Below the pieces are notes generated by a model. The model had not been told where the DNA came from. It did no database searches and worked only from the letters and a program-made list of their open reading frames with translations. A DNA stretch of 64,000 nucleotides from Brevibacillus sp051967035 (GTDB lineage Bacteria; Bacillota; Bacilli; Brevibacillales; Brevibacillaceae), in NCBI RefSeq assembly GCF_051967035.1, contig NZ_JBQCKK010000009.1:1-64000 (forward strand), given 5' to 3'. Position 1 is the first letter of the stretch. Each line of letters opens with the position of its first letter. Position numbers and translations under genes: made by a program. Below are positions 43,946-52,426 of the stretch, piece after piece.

Positions 43946-44482
43946 ATGGGTAATCAGAAAGGAATAATTATTAACGGTGGAAATTTTACCGTCACGAATT
44001 TAGTGAACGGCGACCAAATTAATTATAATTCTGTGGAAAAAAAGCCAAGACGAGAAAGAGACACTGAGCAATACGAGGTAATTTTTTCGTTTGCGGGGGA
44101 ACAAAGAGAGAGTGTGAAGGAAGTAGCAAGAATCTTATCTGCGAAAAAAGTGAGCGTTTTCTATGATGAATCTGAACAGATAAACCTGTGGGGGAAAAAC
44201 CTCAAGGAGCAATTTCAGCGCATTTTTGGTTTCGAAGGATTCTTTTGTGTTGTTTTTGTTTCTAGTGATTATATGCAAAAAAGATGGTGCCGAATGGAGA
44301 AAGAAATTATGGAGGCCCGTGAGGCGAAGGCAAATCGAGAATATATTTTGCCTATCACATTGGACGGTACAATGATTCCTGATTGGGAAGATCATAAAGC
44401 ATTTCTGGATGGAAGAAACAAGTCGGCTCAAGAAATCGCCGATGCTATCTTTCAAAAGTTGTATCTGGAATACAAGCAATAG
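43946..44482 (+). CDS. TIR-domain protein with N-terminal Asn/Gly signalling motif
   Basis: 178 residues from ATG at 43946, with GGTGGAG six bases before it; a GTG at 43934 would add four residues. The TIR domain (about 42-165) shows VIFSFAGEQRESV (box 1), SVFYDESEQINLWGKNL (box 2 area) and RWCRMEKEIM, where Glu118 is the expected NAD-cleaving residue. Residues 6-24 read GIIINGGNFTVTNLVNGDQ, the twin of residues 441-459 of the protein upstream. Known TIR proteins make cyclic-ADP-ribose-type signals or deplete NAD. Starting 19 bases after the preceding gene, it is co-transcribed. It could be a ThsB-like signal maker for the TIR-SLOG protein that follows. Confidence 0.88.
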   Translation: MGNQKGIIINGGNFTVTNLVNGDQINYNSVEKKPRRERDTEQYEVIFSFAGEQRESVKEVARILSAKKVSVFYDESEQINLWGKNLKEQFQRIFGFEGFFCVVFVSSDYMQKRWCRMEKEIMEAREAKANREYILPITLDGTMIPDWEDHKAFLDGRNKSAQEIADAIFQKLYLEYKQ

Positions 44483-44527
44483 ATTTACCAAGCTAATTTA
44501 GCAAGCAATAACCGGGGAGGAACTAGC

Positions 44528-46411
44528 TTGAAAGTTTATTTTATTCATCCAGTTCTTACGATCGGAGATTCCCGAGAAGCAGTAGACTTTTTTACAAGAT
44601 GCGAAAATGAACTGAGAAAATACACTGTAGTAGTTACAGTAGATAACGAACTGGTCCTGAGAAATGTTGAAGTAGGAAAAGACGATAGCTTGGTTTTCTT
44701 CAATATTAATCATAATGGGGACGCATATTCTCCAGCCGTTACTCGTCTTTTTCAACAGGTTTCCAACTCCAAAACTACTGAAGAAATTAAAAGTACGGTA
44801 GTGCCCATTGCAATCGGTAAAGAGTCTCGGAACCCGCAGGGCATTTTTAGTGACGTCCAGAGTTTTGATGTTATCGACGAATTAAGGCGTAGAGGACTTG
44901 GTCCGGATTATCTTCCGACAGTCGCAGTTGCTCTGGCACGAACAATTGTGTCGAGGCAGCAGCCAACGATTTATAAAGATAAAATGAAGTTTTTTATCAG
45001 TCACAGGCGCTCAGATGGAGAAAAGATTTCTGCTAAATTTTGTGATGATCTGCGTTTGATGGGTGAGAAGTCTTTTCGTGATCTATTTGACGTTCAAGTT
45101 GGCGAAAATGCTCAAGAAATCATTGAATCTGAACTAATCCAATGCGATGCGGTTATTTTTCTGGATACGCCTCAAACGGGTCAGTCAAGCTACATAAAGA
45201 AAGAGCTAGAATTAGCCCTTTCCCACAACGTTCCGATCATCTGGGTAAAAGTAGGGGGAGATAATGGCAGAATTCCATTGGGGATCGAGCCACATAGTGA
45301 ACCACATTTTTCTTTTCCAGAAATAAATGAAGATAATCCCGACTTTCATCCGCTCGTTTTAGAGGAGATTGTAAACAAAACTTTTGAAATCTCCAGAGAA
45401 GCAGCATCCAAAGTATACGACCAGATTCAACGGATAAAAGACTTGGAATCGTATGGTGTGAATGTTCAGGAACTTGATCGTCGGAACTTGGTGTATAGGA
45501 TGAGTATAAAAAGGACCGGGATGATTAAGTATACGCAAAAACCGATTATGCATATTGTGCAAATGTTTGGCCGAACACCTAAGCAGGAAGATATTACTTC
45601 TATAGGGGCCAAAATCAATCAGTTAAGTTACGTGCATCCAGAATGGGGACCATTCCATGATACAACATTGCTGCTGACCCCTCGTTCTGTGCCCAAGTCG
45701 AATACGATTTCTGAAGCCTTTGTCATGGAATCATCCGATGATTACGTCGCGGAGATAGAACGATTAAGCATCGCTCATCTTCCCAAATCACTAGAAAAGA
45801 AAAAAATTGTACTTTCCGGAGCATTTCCAGATTCGGATGTACAATTTCACCAGAAACTTACAGATGCTGTTTATGTGTTCACACATGAAATTTTGAGGAG
45901 AAGGGGGAATCTGGTTTTCGGAGCCCATCCAACTTTTCAGCATTTGATCTTTGGGAAAGCACGGGAGTTAGTAGGGGAAGAAAGTAATAAATATGTGACA
46001 ATGTATATATCTGAATACTTTTTAGCAGGGTACTCATTAACTGATATTGGGAAGTTATGCACGATTATACCGACCAAAGTAGAGGAAAATCTTGAAAAGA
46101 GCTTGACTGAATTAAGAATACAAATGATTGCCAATAATGATGTGTCAGCCTTAATTGTCTTAGGGGGAAAAGAAAAAGGAAACGGGCAAAAGCCAGGTAT
46201 CGACGAAGAAATCGAGATAGCGATAGCGAATGGTATCCCTGTTTATATAATTGGCTCAGTAGGTGGTCGCAGCGCCCAATTAGCAAGCAAAATCTTCAAT
46301 GAGAAGAAATTTTCCGGTTTAAACAACTTATCCATTGACGATAACTTGTTGTTGATGTATGGAGCTGATTATCGTGTTATCGCTGATAAAATCTTATCAT
46401 CTCTGAATTAG
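44528..46411 (+). CDS. TIR-SLOG protein (Thoeris-like effector or processor)
   Basis: 627 residues, TTG start after GGGGAGGA (spacing 7). N-terminal part 1-150 has a Rossmann-like strand pattern (MKVYFIHPVLTIGDS ... DDSLVFFNINHNG) and may be a divergent TIR-like fold. Residues ~153-245 form a TIR-like domain: MKFFISHRRSDGEK, CDAVIFLDTPQTGQSSYIKKELELAL with Glu226 as a plausible catalytic residue, and VPIIWVKVGG. Residues ~424-585 form a SLOG (STALD-type) nucleotide-binding domain: KIVLSGAFPDSD, RRRGNLVFGAHPTF, and ALIVLGGKEKGNGQKPGIDEEIEIA. SLOG domains in Thoeris ThsA bind TIR-made cyclic nucleotides. Whether this TIR is active or only structural is not clear. AT-rich, same operon. Confidence 0.8.
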   Translation: MKVYFIHPVLTIGDSREAVDFFTRCENELRKYTVVVTVDNELVLRNVEVGKDDSLVFFNINHNGDAYSPAVTRLFQQVSNSKTTEEIKSTVVPIAIGKESRNPQGIFSDVQSFDVIDELRRRGLGPDYLPTVAVALARTIVSRQQPTIYKDKMKFFISHRRSDGEKISAKFCDDLRLMGEKSFRDLFDVQVGENAQEIIESELIQCDAVIFLDTPQTGQSSYIKKELELALSHNVPIIWVKVGGDNGRIPLGIEPHSEPHFSFPEINEDNPDFHPLVLEEIVNKTFEISREAASKVYDQIQRIKDLESYGVNVQELDRRNLVYRMSIKRTGMIKYTQKPIMHIVQMFGRTPKQEDITSIGAKINQLSYVHPEWGPFHDTTLLLTPRSVPKSNTISEAFVMESSDDYVAEIERLSIAHLPKSLEKKKIVLSGAFPDSDVQFHQKLTDAVYVFTHEILRRRGNLVFGAHPTFQHLIFGKARELVGEESNKYVTMYISEYFLAGYSLTDIGKLCTIIPTKVEENLEKSLTELRIQMIANNDVSALIVLGGKEKGNGQKPGIDEEIEIAIANGIPVYIIGSVGGRSAQLASKIFNEKKFSGLNNLSIDDNLLLMYGADYRVIADKILSSLN

Positions 46412-46486
46412 TTAAATACCAGGCTGTTATCTCCACCAATAATTCGGGGTTATTTTTCTCTAAGTCAAGTATAATACGTCGATAAG

Positions 46487-46521
46487 AATCCCTAGCTTGA
46501 ATGAGTTAGGGATTTTCGTTT
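46487..46521 (+). terminator. Terminator at the right end of the TIR island
   Basis: AATCCCTA (46487-46494) pairs with TAGGGATT (46507-46514), followed by TTCGTTT. The arms could extend one base further in a bulged form. Confidence 0.7.
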
Positions 46522-46553
46522 AGTAAAATTCATACACCCTAGATTTTTCAATC

Positions 46554-46567
46554 ATGACATTTGTCAT
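46554..46567. promoter_or_regulatory. Probable DesR operator upstream of des
   Basis: ATGACATTTGTCAT is a perfect 14-bp palindrome, with a further ATGAC half site at 46586-46590 and a TTGACA -35 candidate at 46577-46582. It lies about 120 bases before the desaturase start, where DesR binds in B. subtilis. I do not see a convincing -10 element. Confidence 0.55.
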
Positions 46568-46685
46568 ACCCTCGACTTGACAGTTATGACTACAGGGAAC
46601 ACGTCGCATTCTTTACAATAAAGAAAGTAAATTGCGTCCGATGTAACCGAAGGCATCCACGCGGTCAATCGAGGAGGTACCAACC

Positions 46686-47807
46686 ATGCGTCAATCCAAC
46701 ATCGCCCAGCTCAAAAAGAATGTGGCCCCTTTTGAAAAAACAGACACCAAGTCAAGCATTCTTCAGTTGGTCAACACGCTTCTCCCCCTGCTTTTGCTCT
46801 GGTATGCCGCCTATCTCAGCCTGTCCGTATCGTACTGGCTGACGTTGCCGCTGGCGATCCTGACAGCCGGCTTTGTCATCCGCACGTTCATCATTTTTCA
46901 CGACTGTTGCCATCAGTCTTTTTTCAAAAGCCGCCGGGCCAACGACATCATCGGCACGATCACAGGGGTGCTGACATGCGTTCCGTACGAACAATGGAAG
47001 CAATGCCATTCCATTCATCATGCGACGAGCAGCAACCTCGACAAGCGGGGCGTCGGTGACATCTGGATTTTGACGGTGGAGGAATATCTCGCTGCTTCGC
47101 TTTGGCGCAAAATCGCTTATCGCATCTACCGCAATCCGCTCGTCATGTTCGGCCTCGGTCCGATCTTTGTCTTTGCACTGCAATACCGCTTCAATCGCAA
47201 GGGAGCCCGCCGCAAAGAGCGGATGAACACGTATTTGACCAATGGGCTTTTGGTTGGGCTGTATGCGCTTCTGATCTGGGCGATTGGCTGGCAAGCGTTT
47301 CTGCTCGTGCAAGTCCCCGTTTTTCTGATCTCCGGATTGATGGGGATTTGGCTGTTTTACGTGCAGCACCAGTTCGAGGATTCCTATTTTGAAAACGAGG
47401 AAGAATGGAGCTACGTGAAGGCCGCCGTGGAGGGTAGCTCCTACTACAAGCTGCCGAGAGTGCTCCAGTGGATCACGGGCAATATCGGTTTTCACCATGT
47501 GCATCATCTGAGTCCGAAGGTGCCAAACTACCATTTGGAAAAAGCGCACAACGGGACGCCGCCGCTGCAAATGGCGACGACGATTACGCTGTCGACCAGC
47601 CTGAAAGCCTTGCGCTTCCGTCTGTGGGATGAAGCGAGCAAGCGTTTTGTGAGCTTCCAGGAAATCAAACAGCTCCACCACAAACCAACCAAGCAGAGGT
47701 CTGCATCTGCCGAAACGATTATCGGGGCGTTGCACAGCCCAAAAAACAGCCTGGAAGGCAAAATAAGCCTGCCCGAATCTCCATCCTTCCGTTACACTGA
47801 GAAGTAG
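46686..47807 (+). CDS. des: Membrane fatty-acid desaturase (Des)
   Basis: 373 residues. This integral membrane di-iron enzyme introduces double bonds into acyl chains of membrane lipids when temperature drops. Three histidine boxes are present: HDCCH (72-76), HSIHH (108-112) and HHVHH near residue 270 (GFHHVHHLSP). Membrane segments occur at about 35-75, 180-205 and 215-235. GAGGAGGT with 8-base spacing precedes the ATG. Followed after 25 bases by desK and desR, which control it. Chain is slightly longer at the C-terminus than usual, with a Ser/Lys-rich tail. Confidence 0.92.
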   Translation: MRQSNIAQLKKNVAPFEKTDTKSSILQLVNTLLPLLLLWYAAYLSLSVSYWLTLPLAILTAGFVIRTFIIFHDCCHQSFFKSRRANDIIGTITGVLTCVPYEQWKQCHSIHHATSSNLDKRGVGDIWILTVEEYLAASLWRKIAYRIYRNPLVMFGLGPIFVFALQYRFNRKGARRKERMNTYLTNGLLVGLYALLIWAIGWQAFLLVQVPVFLISGLMGIWLFYVQHQFEDSYFENEEEWSYVKAAVEGSSYYKLPRVLQWITGNIGFHHVHHLSPKVPNYHLEKAHNGTPPLQMATTITLSTSLKALRFRLWDEASKRFVSFQEIKQLHHKPTKQRSASAETIIGALHSPKNSLEGKISLPESPSFRYTEK

Positions 47808-47832
47808 CGGCGAAGAAAAAAGGTGGGCATTC

Positions 47833-48969
47833 ATGCAAAAATGGTATCACATCCTCCATAGAAATACAGGCTTGAGTCCGTATGTGTGGGTTGTCTTCTA
47901 CATCCTGCCGTTTTATTTCATCTTCCGCTCGTCTTCCACGTACGAAGTGGCGAGCGGGATCGCGATGATTCTCCTGTTTTTTGCGTGCTACGTCCTGGCG
48001 TTCCTCTCCAAGGGCTGGCTGGTCTACTTCTGGACCAGTTTGCAGATCGTGATCTCGATTGCGATGACCATCATGTTCGGCTATGTGTACTTCTCGCTGT
48101 TTTTGGCGTATTTCATCGGCAATATCGAGAACAAGATCGGCTTTATTACGCTGTACACGATTCATCTGATTAGTACCGTCGCGACGATCAACATGGGCTT
48201 TCTCTCGAAGAACGTGCAATTGATCAACCAACTGCCGTTTGTGCTCGTCAGCGTGATTGCCGTCATTTTACTGCCAGTGACGACGTATAACCGGAACAAG
48301 CGGGAAAAGCTGCAGGGAGAATTGAATCACGCAAACAAGCGGATCTCCGAGCTTGTCAAACTGGAGGAACGGCAGCGCATCGCCCGCGACCTGCACGATA
48401 CGCTGGGGCAGAAGCTGTCCTTGATCGGTCTGAAAAGCGATCTGGCCAGCAAGCTGCTCCAGCAAAACCCCGACCTAGCGCAAACCGAGCTGAAGGAAAT
48501 CAGGCAGACAGCCCGGATCGCGTTGAAGGAAGTGCGGGAAATGGTGACGCAGATGCGGGGTACGCGGCTTGCGGACGAAATGTTCCGCATCAAGCAGATT
48601 GTCAAGGCAGCGGAAATCGAATTTTCCCTGGAAGGCGATCCGGATTTGAAGCACACGTCTCTGATGGCCGAAAACGTACTCAGCATGTGCCTGAAGGAAG
48701 CCGTCACAAACGTTGTCAAGCATAGCAACGCCACCGCATGTTCGATTGTCATCGAGTCAGCCCGGACGGATCTGGTTGTACGCGTCAACGACAACGGCAA
48801 GGGGATGGCAGAGGAATCCGTTTGCCGGGGGAATGGGCTTCGCGGGATGCGCGAGCGTCTGGAATTTGTCAACGGCAGCATGGACATTCAGTCGTCGGAG
48901 TCTGGTACCCAGGTCGTGCTTCGGGTGCCGAATGCCTTCAAACAATCGGAAAAGGAGGCGGGCGTATGA
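47833..48969 (+). CDS. desK: DesK, membrane thermosensor histidine kinase
   Basis: 378 residues. Five transmembrane helices (about 18-32, 38-58, 63-83, 85-97 and 103-123, plus 133-150) sense membrane order and thickness. The HisKA_3 dimerisation helix contains ERQRIARDLHDTLGQKLS with the phosphorylated His at 188, the same number as in B. subtilis DesK. The ATPase domain has the N box (CLKEAVTNVVKHSNA) and G1/G2 motifs (VNDNGKGM and GNGLRGMRERL). In the cold it phosphorylates DesR; in the warm it acts as a phosphatase. Its last codon overlaps the desR start (ATGA). Confidence 0.93.
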   Translation: MQKWYHILHRNTGLSPYVWVVFYILPFYFIFRSSSTYEVASGIAMILLFFACYVLAFLSKGWLVYFWTSLQIVISIAMTIMFGYVYFSLFLAYFIGNIENKIGFITLYTIHLISTVATINMGFLSKNVQLINQLPFVLVSVIAVILLPVTTYNRNKREKLQGELNHANKRISELVKLEERQRIARDLHDTLGQKLSLIGLKSDLASKLLQQNPDLAQTELKEIRQTARIALKEVREMVTQMRGTRLADEMFRIKQIVKAAEIEFSLEGDPDLKHTSLMAENVLSMCLKEAVTNVVKHSNATACSIVIESARTDLVVRVNDNGKGMAEESVCRGNGLRGMRERLEFVNGSMDIQSSESGTQVVLRVPNAFKQSEKEAGV

Positions 48970-49565
48970 TTCGCATCGTCATTGCGGAAGATCAGCGGAT
49001 GCTGCTTGGCGCGCTGGCTTCGCTGCTCGATCTGGAAGAGGATATGCAGGTCGTCGGGAGAGCAAGCAACGGCGAGGATGCCGTCAAGCTGGTCCACCTG
49101 CATCAGCCCGACATTTGCATCATGGATATCGAGATGCCGGTGAAAAGCGGGCTGGATGCCGCAGAGGAGCTGAAAGACAGCGGCTGCAAGGTGCTGATTC
49201 TGACGACCTTTGCTCGCCCCGGCTATTTCGAGCGTGCGTTGAAGGCCGGGGCAAACGGCTATCTGCTGAAAGACAGTCCCAGCGAGGAGCTGGCCAGCTC
49301 GATCCGCAGCATCATGGCGGGCAAGCGGATATACGCCCCGGAGCTGGTGGATGAGGCGTACGGACAGGAGAATCCGTTGACCGAGCGGGAAAAGGAAGTG
49401 CTGCTGTTGATCGCGGACGGCAAAAACACCAAGGAAATCGCCAGCCAGCTGTTCCTCACGACGGGGACTGTGCGCAACTATATTTCCGTCATTCTCGACA
49501 AGCTCGGCGTGAGCAACCGGATTGAAGCGATCATGCATTCCAAGGAAAAAGGCTGGTTCAAGTAG
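48966..49565 (+). CDS. desR: DesR, response regulator of fatty-acid desaturation
   Basis: 199 residues, NarL/LuxR class. Receiver domain 1-120: IVIAEDQRM (acidic pocket), phospho-acceptor Asp54 in ICIMDIEMP (same number as in B. subtilis), Thr/Lys switch residues in ILTTFA and GYLLKDS. The C-terminal LuxR-type helix-turn-helix is LTEREKEVLLLIADGKNTKEIASQLFLTTGTVRNYISVILDKLG, core EVLLLIADGKNTKEIASQL. The ATG lies inside the end of desK (ATGA). Phosphorylated DesR activates the desaturase promoter; the palindrome at 46554 is its probable site. Confidence 0.94.
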   Translation: MIRIVIAEDQRMLLGALASLLDLEEDMQVVGRASNGEDAVKLVHLHQPDICIMDIEMPVKSGLDAAEELKDSGCKVLILTTFARPGYFERALKAGANGYLLKDSPSEELASSIRSIMAGKRIYAPELVDEAYGQENPLTEREKEVLLLIADGKNTKEIASQLFLTTGTVRNYISVILDKLGVSNRIEAIMHSKEKGWFK

Positions 49566-49644
49566 CCCAAACCAAAGCCAGAGACACAGCGGGAGAGGCT
49601 CTTTCTGTAGCAGGCAGGAAGGGCTTTTTGGCGTTCCAGTCCGG

Positions 49645-51393
49645 TCAGGTCGTGCCCAGGGCGCTTGGGGTTCGCACGTATGCCTGCGCGCTTCTTCCAG
49701 GTTCCTGCGTCAGCGGGCCAAGGTAGTACGCCCGAATTTCCTCCAATGTCTTTTGCGCTGGCTGGACGAATTCGCGATCCCACTCTTCGGGGGGCGACGC
49801 GAGCGAGATGCCTTTTTCGTCGAGGAGGTGAAACAGGTCTTTGTCAGCCTGGGTGGGAATCCACCAGGTGTAGACGGGATTGGTCTGGCCTTTGACCAGA
49901 GACTCCACGATGAACTTCAAATATTCTGCTGTCGACAGCGAGCCGTAGTTCACAGCGGATTCCGGTTCAGGGGCAGGGTACTGCTCCGGGTAGCGCAGCG
50001 GGCCGTAGTGAATGGAAAGGCCCAAAAAGCCGACAGGCGGGATGTTGTTCCCGTATCCGGGGAGCGAAAACGGCAAGTCGGCGGCGAAATGCAGGCGCAC
50101 GATGACCGAATTGATGAACTGCCGCTCGAAGAAGCTCTCCTTGTGCCAGATGCCCAAATCGCGGGCGATTGTATCCCAGTAGATGATCGAGGTGTTGTGA
50201 GCCAGCCAGAAGGCGGAGGACATCTCTTCAAAGGTCTTGAAAAATTCGTCGTCGTGCTCGTTGAACGGGTCGATCAAGTCGTACCATTTGAAATAGCCGT
50301 GCTTTTTGCGCCAGCTTTGGGCGAGCAGCAAAAAATCGATCAACCGCTGGAGGCGCGGCTCCGGGCTTTGCCGGTTGTTGGCAAACAGGTGGGTCGCTTC
50401 CAGCAGATCGGCGGTGAAGTTGCCGTTGACGAAGTCCCAGTAATTCACGTCCCCGGCCTGGGAGCGCTGCTCGTCCACCCGCTTTGTTTCCGTCTCCCAG
50501 TGGGCAAACGTCGTGACGTCGATCCCGAAGTACAACTCGAACGGCAGCAGATCGCCAAACAGGCTGAAGCGGTAGGGACTGGATTGCTGAAACCATGTTT
50601 GGATGAAGGCGAGCCGGGCCGAAGGCAAAACGAGGAGGGCTCTTTCCAAAGCGTTCGTTTTCGCGATATCGGCTTGGAACTGCTCCAGTGATATAGCGCC
50701 TGCGGCAAACGGAGACGACGAGGCCAGAAAGTCGACGCCGTCCTCGTCATTGTCGTACTGCACGAGAATGTGCGTGAAGCTGATGTGGGCCAGCGGTGAG
50801 GGGACGAGCTGGCTCCAGCGATGCGCGGTGCCGTTGTCGATCGCCCCGATGATGACGACGGGCTTGTCCGCTTCTCCGTTGAACGAGATGGCGCCGCCAT
50901 CCTGGACGATGATCTTGCGTTGGCAGCGGACATTGATGGAGGCTCCCACCTCAAAGCTGACGCGGACGCCTGCGGGAATGGTCACGTCGTCTGGCCCGAC
51001 CAGGTAAGGGCCGTTTTGGGCAGTCAAGACGCAATCGCTCTCGATCCTGCCGCTCAGGCGAACGTATTTGTCGACATGCAGTTGGCAGGCGTGTTGCGGA
51101 TCAGAATCCGGGCCGAGCGTCAGCTTCAGATAATAGAAGCCGTCTTCGTAAGGGAAAAAAGGCAGAATGATGCTGCCGCCGGAAGCAAAGCGGCCCTCGC
51201 TCAGCTTCGTTCCGTGCCTGTCATACACTTCGATGGCCGAAGCCGGATGCGTCAGGTTGCTGATATGGATTTCTACCGCTTCTTGGGAGGTGAGAAACAG
51301 CTTGTACATTTCGCTATGGGGATCGCGATCGGGTGACGCTTTGCGGATGGGTTTGTCTGTTTCCAGCATGGATACGGATGCAAAAGAATTCAT
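49645..51393 (-). CDS. Large protein of unknown family, 582 residues
   Basis: No signal peptide, membrane helix or catalytic motif that I recognise. Residues ~25-200 are beta-rich, like a jelly-roll (SNLTHPASAIEVYDRHGTKL and DVTIPAGVRVSFEVGAS). Residues ~300-560 are mainly alpha-helical with many Trp and Phe (WYDLIDPFNEHDDEFFKTF, core FNEHDDEFFKTFEEMSSAFW) and conserved-looking aspartates. The C-terminal 40 residues run into REFVQPAQKTLEEIRAYY. The start at 51393 has GGAGT ten bases before it. It stands alone, opposite desR and the hydrolase. A metal-dependent or carbohydrate-acting enzyme is conceivable from the His/Asp/Trp content, but there is no firm evidence. Confidence 0.6.
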   Translation of the reverse strand: MNSFASVSMLETDKPIRKASPDRDPHSEMYKLFLTSQEAVEIHISNLTHPASAIEVYDRHGTKLSEGRFASGGSIILPFFPYEDGFYYLKLTLGPDSDPQHACQLHVDKYVRLSGRIESDCVLTAQNGPYLVGPDDVTIPAGVRVSFEVGASINVRCQRKIIVQDGGAISFNGEADKPVVIIGAIDNGTAHRWSQLVPSPLAHISFTHILVQYDNDEDGVDFLASSSPFAAGAISLEQFQADIAKTNALERALLVLPSARLAFIQTWFQQSSPYRFSLFGDLLPFELYFGIDVTTFAHWETETKRVDEQRSQAGDVNYWDFVNGNFTADLLEATHLFANNRQSPEPRLQRLIDFLLLAQSWRKKHGYFKWYDLIDPFNEHDDEFFKTFEEMSSAFWLAHNTSIIYWDTIARDLGIWHKESFFERQFINSVIVRLHFAADLPFSLPGYGNNIPPVGFLGLSIHYGPLRYPEQYPAPEPESAVNYGSLSTAEYLKFIVESLVKGQTNPVYTWWIPTQADKDLFHLLDEKGISLASPPEEWDREFVQPAQKTLEEIRAYYLGPLTQEPGRSAQAYVRTPSALGTT

Positions 51394-51607
51394 GGAACGC
51401 CGACTCCTATTCCAAACATTCAGTCATAAGTAGGGGAAATCTTCCATCAGAAGTATCAGACGCGCAAGCCGGGAAAAAGTTTTGGGAGTAACCGAGCCTT
51501 TTGCCTGAGAGGACAAGCATTCTTGCTTGGAACTGGGCGAATATCCGTTATACTAGCAGAGAAGGGCGAAGAGACTTTGTTTGTATGGGAAGGACGGGGG
51601 AAGGAAG

Positions 51608-52405
51608 ATGAAAGTAGCGATTGCACAGCTCACCGCGACAATGGACAAAACGTTGAATCTGCAAAAGGCGCAAGACTATATCGCCAGAGCCAAAAGAGCC
51701 GGGGCAGACTTTGTCATTTTGCCCGAGATGTACAGCGCTCCTGCCACGCCCAAGTCGGGAGTAACGCCGGCCGAGGTGGCGGAAAAGCTGGATGGCCCGT
51801 TTGTTGCGGGATTGGCGGAAGCGGCGAAGCAGCATGGCGTTTACGTGGTGTGCGGCGTGTTCGAATCGATTGACGGGGATGAAAATCGCGCCTACAATAC
51901 GACGGTGTTTTTCAATCGCGAGGGCGAGCTGATTCATGCCTACCGCAAGACACACCTGTACGACGCTTTTTCCTATATCGAGTCGGACTTTATTGCGCCT
52001 GGGGACAATCCGTATCGCGTGGTGGAAACGGAGTTTGGCAAAATCGGGTTGATGGTTTGCTACGAGGTGCGCTTTCCGGAGATTGCGCGGCAGTTTGCCT
52101 TGCAGGGAGCGGATGTGTTGTTCGTCCCCGCTGGCTGGGTAGCGGGCGCAATGAAAGAGGACCATTGGGAGACGCTGGTCCGGGCGCGAGCGATCGAAAA
52201 CACGATGTTCGTGTGCGCGGCAGACCAGGTCGGCAACATTTTTGCGGGACGCAGCATGATCGTCGATCCCATGGGTGTCGTCCTTGCCAGCGCGGGAGAA
52301 GAAGAAGCTTTGCTGATCACAGAATTGGATCTGGAGCGGATTCAACGCGTGCGCGGTAAGCTTCCGAGCGTGGCCAATCGCCGGGCGGAGTTGTACACCA
52401 ATTAA
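51608..52405 (+). CDS. Carbon-nitrogen hydrolase (nitrilase superfamily, omega-amidase-like)
   Basis: 265 residues from ATG at 51608, after GGGGGAAGGAAG; the upstream extension is unsupported. The Glu-Lys-Cys triad is complete: Glu40 (FVILPEMY), Lys114 (HAYRKTHLYD) and Cys151 (LMVCYEVRFPE). Such enzymes release ammonia from amides; the sequence style is that of omega-amidase/Nit2-like proteins that act on 2-oxo-amides. Stands alone, so the pathway is not indicated. A strong terminator follows. Confidence 0.9.
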   Translation: MKVAIAQLTATMDKTLNLQKAQDYIARAKRAGADFVILPEMYSAPATPKSGVTPAEVAEKLDGPFVAGLAEAAKQHGVYVVCGVFESIDGDENRAYNTTVFFNREGELIHAYRKTHLYDAFSYIESDFIAPGDNPYRVVETEFGKIGLMVCYEVRFPEIARQFALQGADVLFVPAGWVAGAMKEDHWETLVRARAIENTMFVCAADQVGNIFAGRSMIVDPMGVVLASAGEEEALLITELDLERIQRVRGKLPSVANRRAELYTN

Positions 52406-52426
52406 ATACAGGGGATTTGTGGACAA

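Noticed and set aside
42502..46411. Canonical Thoeris (ThsA-ThsB) call
   Set aside because: There is no SIR2 domain, and a membrane protein and a second TIR are present. Related in principle, but not the known system.
42502..46411. CBASS or toxin-antitoxin locus
   Set aside because: No cyclase (CD-NTase), SAVED domain, antitoxin-type protein or short autoregulated gene is visible.
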